A stretch of 64,000 nucleotides of DNA. Source: Vitellaria paradoxa (taxonomy: Eukaryota > Streptophyta > Magnoliopsida > Ericales > Sapotaceae). A program made the position numbers and the translations under genes. The stretch lies in the NCBI GenBank assembly GCA_019916065.1, contig CM034233.1, forward strand, positions 45,816,673 through 45,880,672, given 5' to 3'. Within the stretch, counting starts at the first letter, position 1, and each line of letters opens with the position of its first letter. This document shows positions 18,255 through 30,145 of the stretch, one piece after another. The notes under the pieces were generated by a model. The model had not been told where the DNA came from. It did not search any database and saw only the letters and a list, made by a program, of their open reading frames with translations.

Positions 18255-21200
18255 TCATAGCTTCCTTAAGTTAGGGAAAGATGCATGAAGGATCCTGTAT
18301 ACTTGAATTTTGATGTGTCTAATAATGCCTTGGGGATTCACTACTTTCCCTTCAAACATCCTAGCATTTCTAGTCTCCCAAATGCAATAGGCCGTGCAGG
18401 CAAGTCCCACTTTCTTTGCAACTGCTTTAGTGCCTGTGCCCCTTACTTCCTTTATTAGCCATTTAGTTGCAGCTTTAAGGGATGTCATTGCTTGAGTAAA
18501 ACCCAACTAGCTTTTAATCTTAGTCCATATTTCAATGACAATTGGGCAGCTGAAAAATAAGTGATCCAATGTCTCCATATTAGCACCACACAAGCAGCAA
18601 GCAGTATTCTCAATATATTCAATCATTTTATCCATTGTAAGCAATCTGCCTTTAATTCCCAGCCATAGAATAAAGGAATGCTTTGGTAATAAAGAGTGAT
18701 GCCAGACCAACTTTGGCCAACAAAGGGTTACACTTTTAGGCCTAAAGTGTTCATAGCTGTTTCTTATATTGAACTGGGCCAAATCAGTCCATTGAAGCAT
18801 CATTGCCTTAGCTACCTTAATTGAACATTCCCCTTCAATAATTCTGTCCCTAATCTGATGCAACAGTTTGATTAAATGAGAGTCCTATTTTCTTGCGTTG
18901 AATTCCCAAAAAGAAGCTCCCTTCAAATAAATCTAATGCACCCATTTGACCCAAAGAGATAGTACTTGGAAAGAAGAGCACAGTTCTAAGCATGCAAATC
19001 AAAGATACCCAACCCTCCTTCTATTTTCGGCTTACAAATATCCACCCAAGCAACCAAAGGTTTTTTTGAAATATCAGCTTTACCTCCCCACAGAAAATTC
19101 CTGCATAATTTGATGATTTTATCCTTAACTCCTACTAGAATTAGCAAAACTGATAGCCAAAAGCACTCAACACCCTACAGCACTAATCTTATGAGTTCAC
19201 TCATGCCAACATAGGACAATGTAGCTCCTGCCCAAGCTGAGATCTGATCAGGAATTTTTGATAGTAGGGGATTAAACTGCTCAATAGACAGTCTAGAAGC
19301 TACCATTGGGATCCCCAAATATCTAAAAGGAAATATGCCCAAATTAAATCTTGTGATGTTTTTGATCTCCTGCAAGTCCTCTCTACAAACCCTTGCTGCA
19401 AACAAGTTAGATTTATTAGCATTAATATGTAATCTCAAGCACTCCCTGAACTATTTCAAGCAGTCCATAATCAACCTCACTGATGGCACATCGCCTTTGG
19501 AAAAGAGGATAAGATCATCTTTAAAGGCCAAGTGAGTTAAATTCATTGCACCACATTTAGGATGAAAGTTGAAGTCTGGATTTTCCTTTAGGCGTTTCAG
19601 TAACCTTGATAGGTACTCCAAGCAAAGGGTGAAGAGGAGGGAAGAAATGGGATCCCCTTGCCTAAGACTTTGTTCCCCTTTAAAAGAACCCATGCATTGA
19701 CCCATTTATGGATATAGAATAAAATGTAGTGGAGAGGCATTGCATGATCCATTCCACAGACATAAATGGGATGCGAAACCTTGTGAGGATATCTTTCACG
19801 AAATCTAATTGACTGTATCATATGCCTTCCTGAGATCCACTTTCAAGATACATCTTGGAGAGATCCTATGCCAGTAGTAATTCTGTAGTAGTTCTTGAAC
19901 CATGAAAACAGTTTCAACCATGCTTCTGTTGGGGAAAAAAGCTGATTGGGCTAGATCAATCAAATCTTCTAAGATGGGAGATAATCTTGAAGCAATAATC
20001 TTGGAAATAACATTATAGCAAGCAATGGGTCTAAACTCCTCAACCCGAGAAGCATTAGAGGATTTAGGCACTAATGCAATCACTACATGATTTACTTACT
20101 TCAAGAGTTTACTAGACACAAAAAAATTCCCTAACAACTGCACATACATCCATTTTCACAATATTCCATGTCTTCTTGTAGAAAGAGGAGGAAAAGCCAT
20201 CTGGCCCAAGTGCCTTGTCATCCCTTTTTCCAAAAAGAGCTACTTGAATTTCTTTATCTGAAAGAGGTTGTATAAGGGATTGAGCTTGCTCATCCCTTAC
20301 TAGAGTACCTTCCTGTAGAATATCAACATTACACCTTGTACACTGCACTTTAGTTCCCAGTAGATTTTTGTAGAACTCCACAAATAAGTATGTAACTTGC
20401 TGAACTGAGTTTGTGACTGATCCATCTGCCTGTGAAAGAGACACAATCTGATTTCTAGTCTCGTTTCTTTTAATTAGGTCATGAAAGAATTTGGTGCCAT
20501 GGTCATTATTCCTCAAATACTTAGCCTTACTCAGTTGAGAGCAAAAACTCCTTTTAGCTTCAGCTAGACGAAATGCCTTCAACTTTAAATCTGTCAATTG
20601 ACTTTGGAGAGTAGTGTTCATTGGGTTATCATGTAACTCTTGCTGAGCTGCCAACAATTCCTCATCTGCTGCTAAAGCCCTCGCTGAAATGTGACTAAAA
20701 TGCTTCTTGTTTAATGTCTTTAAAGGTTCTTTCAAGGCCTTCAATTTTTTACATAATTGAAACATGGTAGTGCCCTTTATTCCAATATTCCAGCAGTTAC
20801 CAACTAACTCGAAAAAATCCTCATGTTGTGTCCACATATTGAAGAATTTAAAAGGTTTAGCACCAAAATTATTATCACCAAAAAGAGAAACAACACAAGG
20901 AGAATGATCAGAATATTTACCTGGGTAGCCAAAATGAGCTTGAGCACCTAATCTTTGTTGCGTCCAAGAGGCATTAATCATAGCTCTATCAAGTTTACTC
21001 CACACTGTGCTGTTAGTCCATGTTAGAAAAGCACCAGTGGACCTTATATCTGAGATACTTAAGTCATTACAACACTGTTGGAAATCATGAATTTCATAAG
21101 GAGTAACTGGCAAACCATTGCATTTTTCCCCTCCATTTAAGACATTGTTAAAATCTCCTAAAAGAAGCCAAGGATGCTCCAATGTGTTGTTGAACTTACA

Positions 21201-21560
21201 AAGATTTTCCCAAAGAGGCCTTCTACCCAAAATTGTGTTATAAGCAAAAACAAAGCTGACACAAAATTTAATAGTAGTAACTTTGCAAGTAGCCAGGCAA
21301 TGGATAACCTGTTCAGAAATTTCCACAACTTCCAAGTCAACTCTATCTTCTTTCCAAAGGATTAGTATCCTGCCATTAGAATTATGTTGAAAATTATCAA
21401 CCACCTTCCATCTTCTAAATATATACCTCACAATATCCTTTATTCTTTGTTACTTTAGTTTAGTTTCCAAAATACCCATAACCACTACTTTATTCTTCCT
21501 TATGTGGTCCAAAATTCTATTCTGTTTTAGGGACTTATTAAGCCCCTAATGTTCCAAAAT
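18255..21560 (-). pseudogene. LINE A ORF2: endonuclease, reverse transcriptase, zf-RVT
   Basis: From right to left: an APE-type endonuclease (LLLGDFNNVLNG, YSDHSPCVV), a linker, the reverse transcriptase (ALGPDGFSSSFYKKTW, LRQGDPISSLLFTLCLEY), then the zinc-binding region (CCLCGANMETLDHLFFSC) and a tryptophan-rich tail (IWETRNARMFEG). The catalytic box normally F/Y-A-D-D reads FKDD. Stops or frame changes fall near 18507, 19174, 19450, 19700, 20090 and 21430, so it is not translatable as one protein. The longest open piece is 439 codons (20112-21431), covering endonuclease and the start of the reverse transcriptase. Confidence 0.88.
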
Positions 21561-21579
21561 GAAACTATCATTGCTAAGT

Positions 21580-23304
21580 TTGGGTGGGAGAGCTACCCCC
21601 CATATTAGCACAACAAACTGACAGAGAGTTTGCAGCACCTAGATTGAGATTCTGTTTCTTCACCTTTTTCCTTTTTCTATCAGGAGGTGGAGGATGACCT
21701 TTGATCTCCTGAGTGGCTTTGCTTTGATGCTTCCCTGCAGTATTCTTTTGCTTAAGTCCAACTGAATTCTGTTCTCTTTGCTGAACCGCTGCAGTAACCT
21801 TCTCAGGACTCTGTTTAGGAGCACCTTGATCACAATCAGGTAAAAGCTACTGTTCAGCCACTTGCTGGATTTCACCCAATTGGACCAGACTTGCACTATC
21901 TTTCCTGCTTCCAGCCCCCTGCCCACCCGAGGCATCTTTCATCCCTGACACACTGTTAGGAATTGGTAGATTAAGCTCAGTTTCTACCATAAAATTTGGA
22001 ACAATTTCAGAGGAAGTTGTAGCAGTTGCAGCTGGAAGAACTTCATGAACCTCGTTCTGATCACATAAGTTGCTGTTACATCCCTAAGATACTACTGTAA
22101 TATCTGCTAAAAAAGTCCCTGAGATACTGCTGTAATATTTGTTGTGACCTGCTGCTATTTTTGTGACTTAACATTAGCCATTGGATTTTGCTTTTCCTTA
22201 GCTTTGTAGCCTACCAGTGAGTGGCCTACAGCCTTACAATGAGAACAAAATCTTGGAAAATTCTCATAGAAAACAAGTTGCTCCAAGATATCCCCATTAG
22301 GCAGTTTCATCATAACTGTGTAGGTTAATCATTTGGCCATGTCTATCTCAACCAAGCACCTTGCAAAAGACACTTTATCCTTTTGTGTAGTCAGCTTATC
22401 CATATAGATGGGCTTCCCCCATTGGGAGCAAATTTTACTTAGTATAGAAGAGCTCCACAAATCCAATGGAAGATTTTGAAATTGAATCCAAATAGCAAAA
22501 CAACTAATTTCTTCATTCTAAAATCTAAAATATTATGGCATAATTTTGAGCAATAATGGCCTACCAAAAATAAGATAAGTTCCATTCTCAAGTACTTTCA
22601 TTTGGTGTTCTTCATTCTCAAATTGAAAAATTATCCACCCACTATTGTGATGGTGAATGGAAGTCTGCACCTTCCAAGAGTCCACAATTTGTTTCAAAGC
22701 TTGTTTCCCTGGAAAACGACCACCAAAATATCCAACCAAGCAAAATTTCCAATGGTTCCCACTGTTCTGCACATCACTTTCTTCTGTTACAACTGGACCC
22801 TCCACCATTGCATATTTCTAGCTTAGAACCTTCAGTGGGCTGTCTATTACTTGCAAAAAGGTTAGCAAAAGTTGGCTTTGCCTCAAGTCTATCTTGGTGA
22901 TCTAAATTGGTCTCTATCTCATTGTTTCCAGACTCAGGAACAAGAGATACTGACTGTGTATCACTCATTTGCACATTCGGTCGAATACTTGGTGTGCCTT
23001 CAGGAGTATCCTGATCACCAAGGGTGTGGGATGATGAATCCGAGCCTGTTTCTATATCATCCTCCAAAGAATCACTCATTTCAACATTAGGATTAATAGT
23101 GGTATCATTTTCCTTCTTACCATATACTCCTTTATTTGTTATCTCCAACACCGCAGTTGAACTAGAAGGAAGGTCCATCTGCTTGGAAGAAACCAGTAGG
23201 CTTTCATAGGATTTCTTACTAAAACCACCTCTAGTATTCTTATTCACCTTAGTTTTTAGAGGAACAGCCCCAAAATCCTTGTTACTACCTTTGTTTTTGC
23301 CCAT
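21580..23304 (-). pseudogene. LINE A ORF1: DUF4283-type nucleic-acid-binding protein
   Basis: Starts at 23304 (MGKNKGSNKDFGAVPLKT), with a serine/acidic N-terminal region, the DUF4283 domain ([39 protein letters not shown]) at about 22533-22808, and a zinc knuckle near 22220 reading CSHCKAVGHSLVG, whose last cysteine is lost. A basic tail (PPPDRKRKKVKK) ends at about 21580, just before ORF2. Stops split it; LINE ORF1 proteins bind the element RNA. Confidence 0.75.
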
Positions 23305-23739
23305 TACGGGCAAACCAGTTTAGGGCACAAACCAGAACGTCAACTATAACCCAGGAACAATTCTGAAAATCAAAAGAAAAAGATGAAACCTGAACAAAAC
23401 TCTGAAATTTGGACTGCATGTAACCCCTTTCTTATTTTCTTCTTCACAATCTGAAATAGCAGCTACCCGATGTCTGTGAGGATTCTTGTTGAGAATCTAC
23501 TATCGTGAATCTGTTTTTCCTGAACCTAATAGCTATATTCGTGGATAATAATTAAATACAGAAGTTAAACTTAGTTGAAATCAGGTCTAGGTGGCTGCTA
23601 TCTACTTTGATTTCACAATCTCCATGGATGGCAGCCGAGAGTTTCTCTCTCTAACCAAGACACTGACAATTAAAGTCAAACTTGATGATAACTATAGAGG
23701 TTGATGGTTACCATTAGAACTATAAGGATTAAAGTGAAA

Positions 23740-23997
23740 TTCACTACAAAATATGAAGATAACTTTTGTAATTTACCTTTATTTTTTTTAGAGTTATAGT
23801 TCATGTTTAAAATCTTGATGTTCAAGAGAATTATATTGGAGGAATCGAGAGATGGTTCAACCCCAAGTCGTACAATATTTTAGTGGGTGGTTCAAATTAT
23901 GATTGCTTAGGAATGATGGTCTAAACCAAGTAGTTTTAATGTTTGATTGGAGAAGCACAAAAATACTCTGGCTTGGATGGTCTAAAAAGTGGCTATT
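23740..23997. other. Short spacer between LINE A and the gypsy nest
   Basis: About 258 bp of unique-looking AT-rich sequence with no ORF; probably a remnant of the original intergenic DNA upstream of PAD4. Confidence 0.5.
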
Positions 23998-24416
23998 TGA
24001 TGGAAGCCTTTGTTATGGCTAGCTAAGCCAAACATATTTTGAATAGACAATTGTGCAAACATAAGTCTACAGTAGAGTTAATTTTCATTTTATTATATCT
24101 GAGGGGTTTATACAATTATGATGTTTTATAAAAGATTGAAATTGCCCACCCAAACTATCCTTAACTACTTTTCAAACATGGTTAACTACCTATAACCACT
24201 CTTTAAAGTTACATAATTGCCATACAGACAACTCTAACTATTTGCCTGAGCAACTGGTAACTGTTCCTAACTACTATTATTTATTAACAACAACTGTCTT
24301 GTCTAACCACTTGTCAACTACTGTTTGGATGAGTCCAACTGCTTTGTCAATTGTTGCTACGTTGATTGATTCTGATTGGCATCGTCTGATGTTCTAGGCA
24401 TTACCTTAGTTGCTTG
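23998..24416 (-). repeat. Left (3') LTR of gypsy B, part 1
   Basis: Matches 33787-34210 along its length with many substitutions. It stops where LINE B's poly-T begins. Confidence 0.75.
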
Positions 24417-24577
24417 TTTTTTTTTTTTTTTTTGATTCATAAATAAATATGTTCATTGATCAAAAAATACATATAGTACTCAGGGTATAGCCATGAGTAG
24501 GAAAGTTTACATTCTTTAACGTATCTTTACATATCAAAACTACCAGAGATTCATTTCCAACAATACATGTAAGTAAC

Positions 24578-27500
24578 TTAGAACCCAGGATGATCTAGGC
24601 ATAAGTAACTTAAAACTCTATAGAATTGGACTTGAATCTTCTTAGCAGTTGCAGCTGGGGTTCTAACTTTATCTTCATACATTAGCATGTTCCTGGTTTC
24701 CCAAATTGTGTATACTGTGGCAGCTAGTGCAATCTTCTTCACTTTAGCATGAATCCCTATTCCCTTTGCCTCTTTAATCATCCATTTGATGGCTGCTTTA
24801 AGGGTAGTGAGACTTCTTGAAATATTAAGCCATTCCTTAATAATACTTCATGTTTGTTTGCAAAAAGTGCATTAAAAAAATAAGTGCCCTGCTGATTCCT
24901 CACTCAATTTACATAGGCAGCAACTTCTGTTTGTTGATGGTAGTTTGTCATTTGTTCTCAGTTTGTCCCTCATAGCTAACGAGAGAGTGAATGCATGTCT
25001 AAGCAGAATGCTGCTGTTCCAGACTAATTTTGTCCATTTGCTTCTCTGTCCCTTGTGTTGAAAATAGTCATAGGCTTGCCTAGTATCCAATCTTCCTTGC
25101 AGAGACCATGCATGTATTTTCTGTTGGGCTGCTTGGCTAGAACCCTCCTTGCTTCTTAATTCATCTTTAATACATAGGAGCTGCTTCATGAGAGGAGAAT
25201 CTTATTTTTTAACCTGGTAGTCCCATAGAGAGACTCTTCTGTAGTAGAAGTGATTGATCCATTTAAGCCACAAAGAGTCCCTCTTAGCTTGAAAGTTCCA
25301 AAGTGTCTTTAAGAGCAATACCTTATTCCATGAGAAGAGACACTTAAATCCAAGACCACTTTCTGTTTTTAGCAGGCATATTGTCTTCCAATTAACTAAA
25401 GGCTTCTTGTATATGTGGCTTTTCCCTCCCTATAGAAAATTCCTGCATAAGCTGGAAATTTTTGTCTCACTCCACTTGGGACTAGTAGTATGGATAGCCA
25501 AAAGCACTCCACACCCTACAAGATAGACCTTACCAGTTCAGCTCTTCCAGCATATGATAAGGTTTTCCCAGCCCAAACATTAATGTAATCAGCCATCTTG
25601 TTCACTAGGGGACTATATTGGGATAAAGTTAGCTGGAAGCAACTGTAGGAATTCCCAAACCAGAATGGGAAGTTGCCTCTTTTAAATCCTATTACTTCCT
25701 TGATTCTTTCTAGCTCTTCTTTGTCAACTCCTGCAGTATACAGGTTGGATTTCTCCAAACTTACCTTTAAGCTTGAGCTGTCCTCAAAATCCCTTAATTT
25801 CTCCACGATCAGTGCCATTAAAGGAACAACCCATCTGGCAAACAAGATTAGATCATCAACAAATGCCAAATGATTTAACTTCAACTCCTTACACTTAGGA
25901 TGAAAGTTATAATCTTCATTTCTGCTAAGTTTGGCTAGACTTCTAGATAAGTACTCCAAACACAATACAAAGATTGAGGGAGATAGAGGATCCCCTTGCC
26001 TTAGTCCCCTCTACCCTTTGAAAAAACTGTCCAATGATCCATTAAGGGGTAGAGAAAATGAAGGAGTTGTGATGCATTGCATTAGCCATTTCACAAACAC
26101 CTCTGGCATCCTCAAAGCTTTCAACAACTATTCTATAAAATTCCAATCAATAGTATCATAAGCTTTCCTCAAGTCAACTTTTAAAATACACCTGGGAGAT
26201 ATCCTCTTCCATGTATAATGTCTTAACAGCTCTTGTACCAGGTAGATATTCTCAGCCATGCTCCTATTTGGAACAAAGGCTTATTGAGCTTTGTCTACTA
26301 GGTCTTCCAATATTGGAATAATCCTTGCATTTAGAATCTTGGCTATTACCTTGTACACTACATTACAACATGAAATTGGTCTGAAGTATCCCACTTTGGA
26401 TGCTTTGTTGGTCCTGGGGATAAGAGCTATTATAGTGTGATTTAATTGCTTAAGAAGCTGCCCTAAACTGAAAAATTCCATAATGGCCTCATAGAAGTCT
26501 CCCCCTACTACATTCCAAGCCTTTTTGAAGAAGCATGAAGAGTATCCATCTGGTCCTGGGGCTTTGTTTTCCCCTATACTGAAGAGTGCATTTTTAATCT
26601 CTGCAGTGGTAACTGGTTGAATTTGCTTAACAACTTGTTCATCATTTATCAGCTTCCCCTCTTCTATAACAGCCTTATCCAACTGAGTAGTATTCTCTTT
26701 ACTCCCAATTAGCTTTGATAGAATTCTACAAAGGCATTGCTCACTTGTTGCTGGGATGTTGTGATAGTTACATCCTCCAGAGTGATCGCAACAATTTGGC
26801 TCATTTCCTTATTTCTCTTTATCAGCTCATGAAAATATTTTGTGCCTCTGTCACTATTCTTCATATACTTAGCCTTAGCTAATTGAGTACAGTAGCTCCT
26901 ATTTGCCTCTGCCAATCTTATTGCCCTCTTCTTCATAGTCACCATCTGCTCTTAGAGTTCTACATTATCTGGTTTATCATGTAATTCTTGTTGCACTTTT
27001 AGTAACTCTGTTTCTGCAGCTTCTACCTTTGCAGCAATATGGGCAAAGTGCTTTTTATTGAGCTCCTCGAGTGGCAGGTTAAAAGCTTTAAGTTTCCTAC
27101 AGAGATTGAACATTTTGCTTCCCCTGTAATTGTTCCCCAGGATTGCTTAACCGTTCTTAGAAACTCCTCATGCTGTGTCCACATGTTGAAAATTTTAAAA
27201 GGCTTTGGAGTGGCATTAAACTCCTCAAAAACAATGACTGTGCAGGGTGCATGGTCTGAGTATATTTCTAGCAGCCCAAAATTAGCAAAAGCACTCATTC
27301 CTTCTTGCTTCCATTTATCATTAACCATGGCCCTATCCAATTTACTCCAAGTAGTGTGGTTGGTCCAAGTTAAAAACGAGCCTAAGTATCTTAGATCAAA
27401 AAAGCCAATTGTTTTGCAGCATTACGAAAAGTCCTTTATCTCATAATCAATTACTGGTCTACTATTCTTTCTCTCATCATGATTCAACAAATTATTAAAG

Positions 27501-27905
27501 TCTCCCATTATCAGCCAAGGGAAATCTATTGTAGTATTCTTCTCATATAGATTGTGTCATAGTGATCTTCTACCAACTAGTGAATTGTAAGCATGCACAA
27601 AGCTAATCATGAACTTTTTTGAACTAATAAGACAGGAAGCAAGACAGTAAATTACCTGTTCAGTGCTTTCCACTACCTCTAAATGAACCTTATTTGAATT
27701 CCACAAAATCAAAATCCTTCTAGCTATGTGCTGATGGAAATTGTCTATAATCTTCCATTTCCCAAATTTCTTCTTAACAAGCTCTTGAGCTTTAGCTTGC
27801 TTCAACTGCGTATCCAAAACACCCATTATATCTATCTTATTTCTTTTAAGGCGCTCAAACATTCCCTTATGCTTTAGGGAATTGTTGAAGCCCCTAATAT
27901 TCTAA
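24578..27905 (-). pseudogene. LINE B ORF2: endonuclease, reverse transcriptase, zf-RVT
   Basis: Endonuclease pieces lie at 27860-27023 (RILILWNSNKVHLEVVE, YSDHAPCTVIVF), the reverse transcriptase at about 26680-25516 (APGPDGYSSCFFKKAW, and FVDDLILFARW with the catalytic A replaced by V), then the zinc region CCLCKLSEESAGHLFF at about 24910 and the tail TIWETRNMLMYE. Frame breaks lie near 27550, 27022, 26700, 26280, 25500 and 24870. Closely parallel to copies A and C. Confidence 0.87.
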
Positions 27906-27919
27906 CTAGAAATGATCAT

Positions 27920-29475
27920 TGGGCAGGAATTCTGGAGGAGTCACCCCCCAAACCTGCACTAGAGCTAGCCATAACTTGCTCCTTATCTTTCTTCTTTGAC
28001 TTATGTTTAGCTTTATGCTTCCTAACTTGGACAAATCCATCCATCTCCACATTATGAGGTTCAGCTTGAGCTTCCCCCCCTATGCTTCAACCTTCCCTTT
28101 ACAAGTGTATCTACTCCCTGATCCTTCACATTTGTACTAGTGTGAGACTTTTGAATGTTGACTGTCTTGGTGGCTACCACAGCCTTATTGTAGGTCCTCC
28201 CTCCTTTGATAAGCTTCTCCTAGCATTTTCCTGAACTTCAGTAGGATGCCCTTGCTGATCAGGAATAACTGAAGTCACCTGCTCCACCACTTCTTGTTGC
28301 TCCTCATCCCTTGAATTGTTCTCCTTTTGGATATTAGGCTGGACCCTTTTAGAAGTAGCACCTGTTTCTGAATTACCCCTGTTTCTTGTTTCCGCGGCAC
28401 CTTGTTTCCTTGCATTGCTGGGCATTTTCCTACATTTGCTTGCATCATTTATCTGATTCTTGCACACCTCACCAGAATGCCCTACCCATTTGCAGTGAGG
28501 GCAAAAATGTGGGAGATTTTCATAAAATACTTCCTGAACCATTCTATCCCCGTTAGGTAGCACTACATCAATGAACTTCACAATCTCTTTAGATATATCC
28601 ACTTCCACCAGAGCTCTTGCATAAGAGACTCTGGCCTTGGAAAATGTCAGTTGGTCTATATAAACAGGCTTGCCTATTTTTGAGCATAGCCGGCTTAGGG
28701 CTTTCTTAGTCCATAATTCCAATGGGAGATTCCTCAATTGTATCCAGACTGGAAACTTACTCAAATCTTCATTATCAAACTTGAAGAACTTTGGCATTAT
28801 CTTGAGTAAGAGGGGTCTTCCATAATCTATATAAGACCCTCATTGTAGCACTTTAATTTGGCTCTCTTCATCCTCAAACTTAAAGATAATCTAGCCACTG
28901 TTGTGAAAGTATATGCTTACCTTTTCCTTCCAAGAAGAAATAATCTGCTGCAATGCTACCTTGCCAGGGAATTTGCCAACAAAGTATCTTAGTAGACAGA
29001 ATTTCCACTCATTCTGTTCTTCTTTAAGGTCTAAATCTAGAATTTGCACCGGCCCTCCATCAGTTTCCATTTGCTGTAGCTTGGTTCCATTGCTAGATTG
29101 CCTATGTCCTATAAACAAACTAGCAAATGTTGGTCTTGTTTTTGCTTCAGCTTCTTTCTTTTTCATTACACCATTGGCAAAAGGTGTTGTTTTCAGAACA
29201 ATAAATATCTCTTCACTTCCTTCAGATCGAGCAATAGGAGGTTCCTCCATGGTATCCTCTTCTCCTAGTGATTTAGAAATTGATTCTGAATCAGAACCAT
29301 ATTCTGAAACCTCCTCTATTTGTTTCTCACACTAACTAGAGCCATGCTTGCCCAAGTCCTCAGCTTGAGCACCCCTTTTGATTTCCTCCACTAATCTCTT
29401 CATGTTCAGTTGCTTGTCCTTCGTTTGCTTGTGCAAAATGTTTCTGTTTTGTAACTTCGTACTCCCCTTTCCCAT
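27920..29475 (-). pseudogene. LINE B ORF1: DUF4283-type protein
   Basis: Best start at 29475 (MGKGSTKLQNRN). The DUF4283 domain is at about 29040-28800, then IQLRNLPLELWTKKALSRL and an intact zinc knuckle CPHCKWVGHSGEVC near 28490, followed by a low-complexity basic tail. In-frame stops at about 29330, 28890 and 28840. The longest open piece (207 codons, 28174-28797) covers the end of DUF4283 and the knuckle. Confidence 0.78.
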
Positions 29476-29969
29476 TTTCCTTTTTCAGATGAGATGACTG
29501 CTGTTCATCGGATGATGTAGCAACCAATCTGCTTCAATCCCGTGAACACTGCTACTGGCTCTTAATAGTGTGATTAATCTAAGTCTAAATCACTAACTAA
29601 ACACCAGATTACCTGATTTCAAGGAGGAACCTGATCTGTGCACCGCTTCAACAAGCTTGCGTAAGAAAGATTCAAATTTCAAACTAGGAAACACTGTAGC
29701 ACTTTAGTAGATTGTTGAATCCAATAGCAGGAATTATAGAATCAAGCAACAAGGGTCTGAATGAAAGCAAAGAACAAATTGCAAAAGGCTACTAGAGCCT
29801 TGAGCAACTGTGATTCATAAGAAAACCCAAATCGCAAGTTACACCTGCAAGCTCGCTTGGCAAAACTTCACCCAGAAGTTATTGTAACACTTTAGCAGCT
29901 TCTGGTTCAATCAGCAGAGATCAAAATGAAGTAGAAGAGTAGATTATAGTCAGCTTTCGAGAGGATTAT

Positions 29970-30145
29970 CTTTTGTCTCTTGATGTTACACTTGACTGCA
30001 CTTAGAGTTAAGGCAGTGTTGGTTTGTTCTTAGCTGGTATGTCCATGGCAAACTTAATGTTTTCTGTGCTGGTCATTCCTTGTTGTTGCGGCCTATTGGT
30101 GTACTTGCTTGCTACTGCTTGGTATGTTGGCCTACTGAATCCTTA
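29970..30145 (-). repeat. Left LTR of gypsy B, part 2, fused to integrase
   Basis: Matches 55375-55545 (for example CACTTAGAGTT(T)AAGGCA and GGCCTA/TGTTGG blocks). On its right side it passes directly into integrase codons (DRIFTSHF), so the 3' end of pol, polypurine tract and LTR start have been deleted. Confidence 0.65.

Larger units (their letters stand above)
18025..23724 (-). mobile_element. L1-like LINE, copy A
   Basis: The element reads right to left and ends in poly-A (poly-T at 18027-18040). It is flanked by a 15-bp target duplication, AGAATTAAAGTGAAA at 18010-18024 and AGGATTAAAGTGAAA at 23725-23739 (14 of 15 match). ORF1 (nucleic-acid binding) and ORF2 (endonuclease-reverse transcriptase) are both recognisable but broken. 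Its 3' end (ATCAATAAATAAAG after poly-T, then CC-ATGAG about 50 bases in) matches copies B and C, so all three are one family. Confidence 0.85.
24417..29969 (-). mobile_element. L1-like LINE, copy B, inside the gypsy B left LTR
   Basis: Poly-T at 24417-24434 marks the 3' end; the family 3' signature follows. The 5' end is placed where LTR sequence resumes (TGTCTCTTGATG at about 29974), which is continuous across the homologous site at 55375-55390. A target duplication is not clear (TGCTTGT against TCTTTTGT). ORF1 and ORF2 are recognisable but broken. Confidence 0.8.
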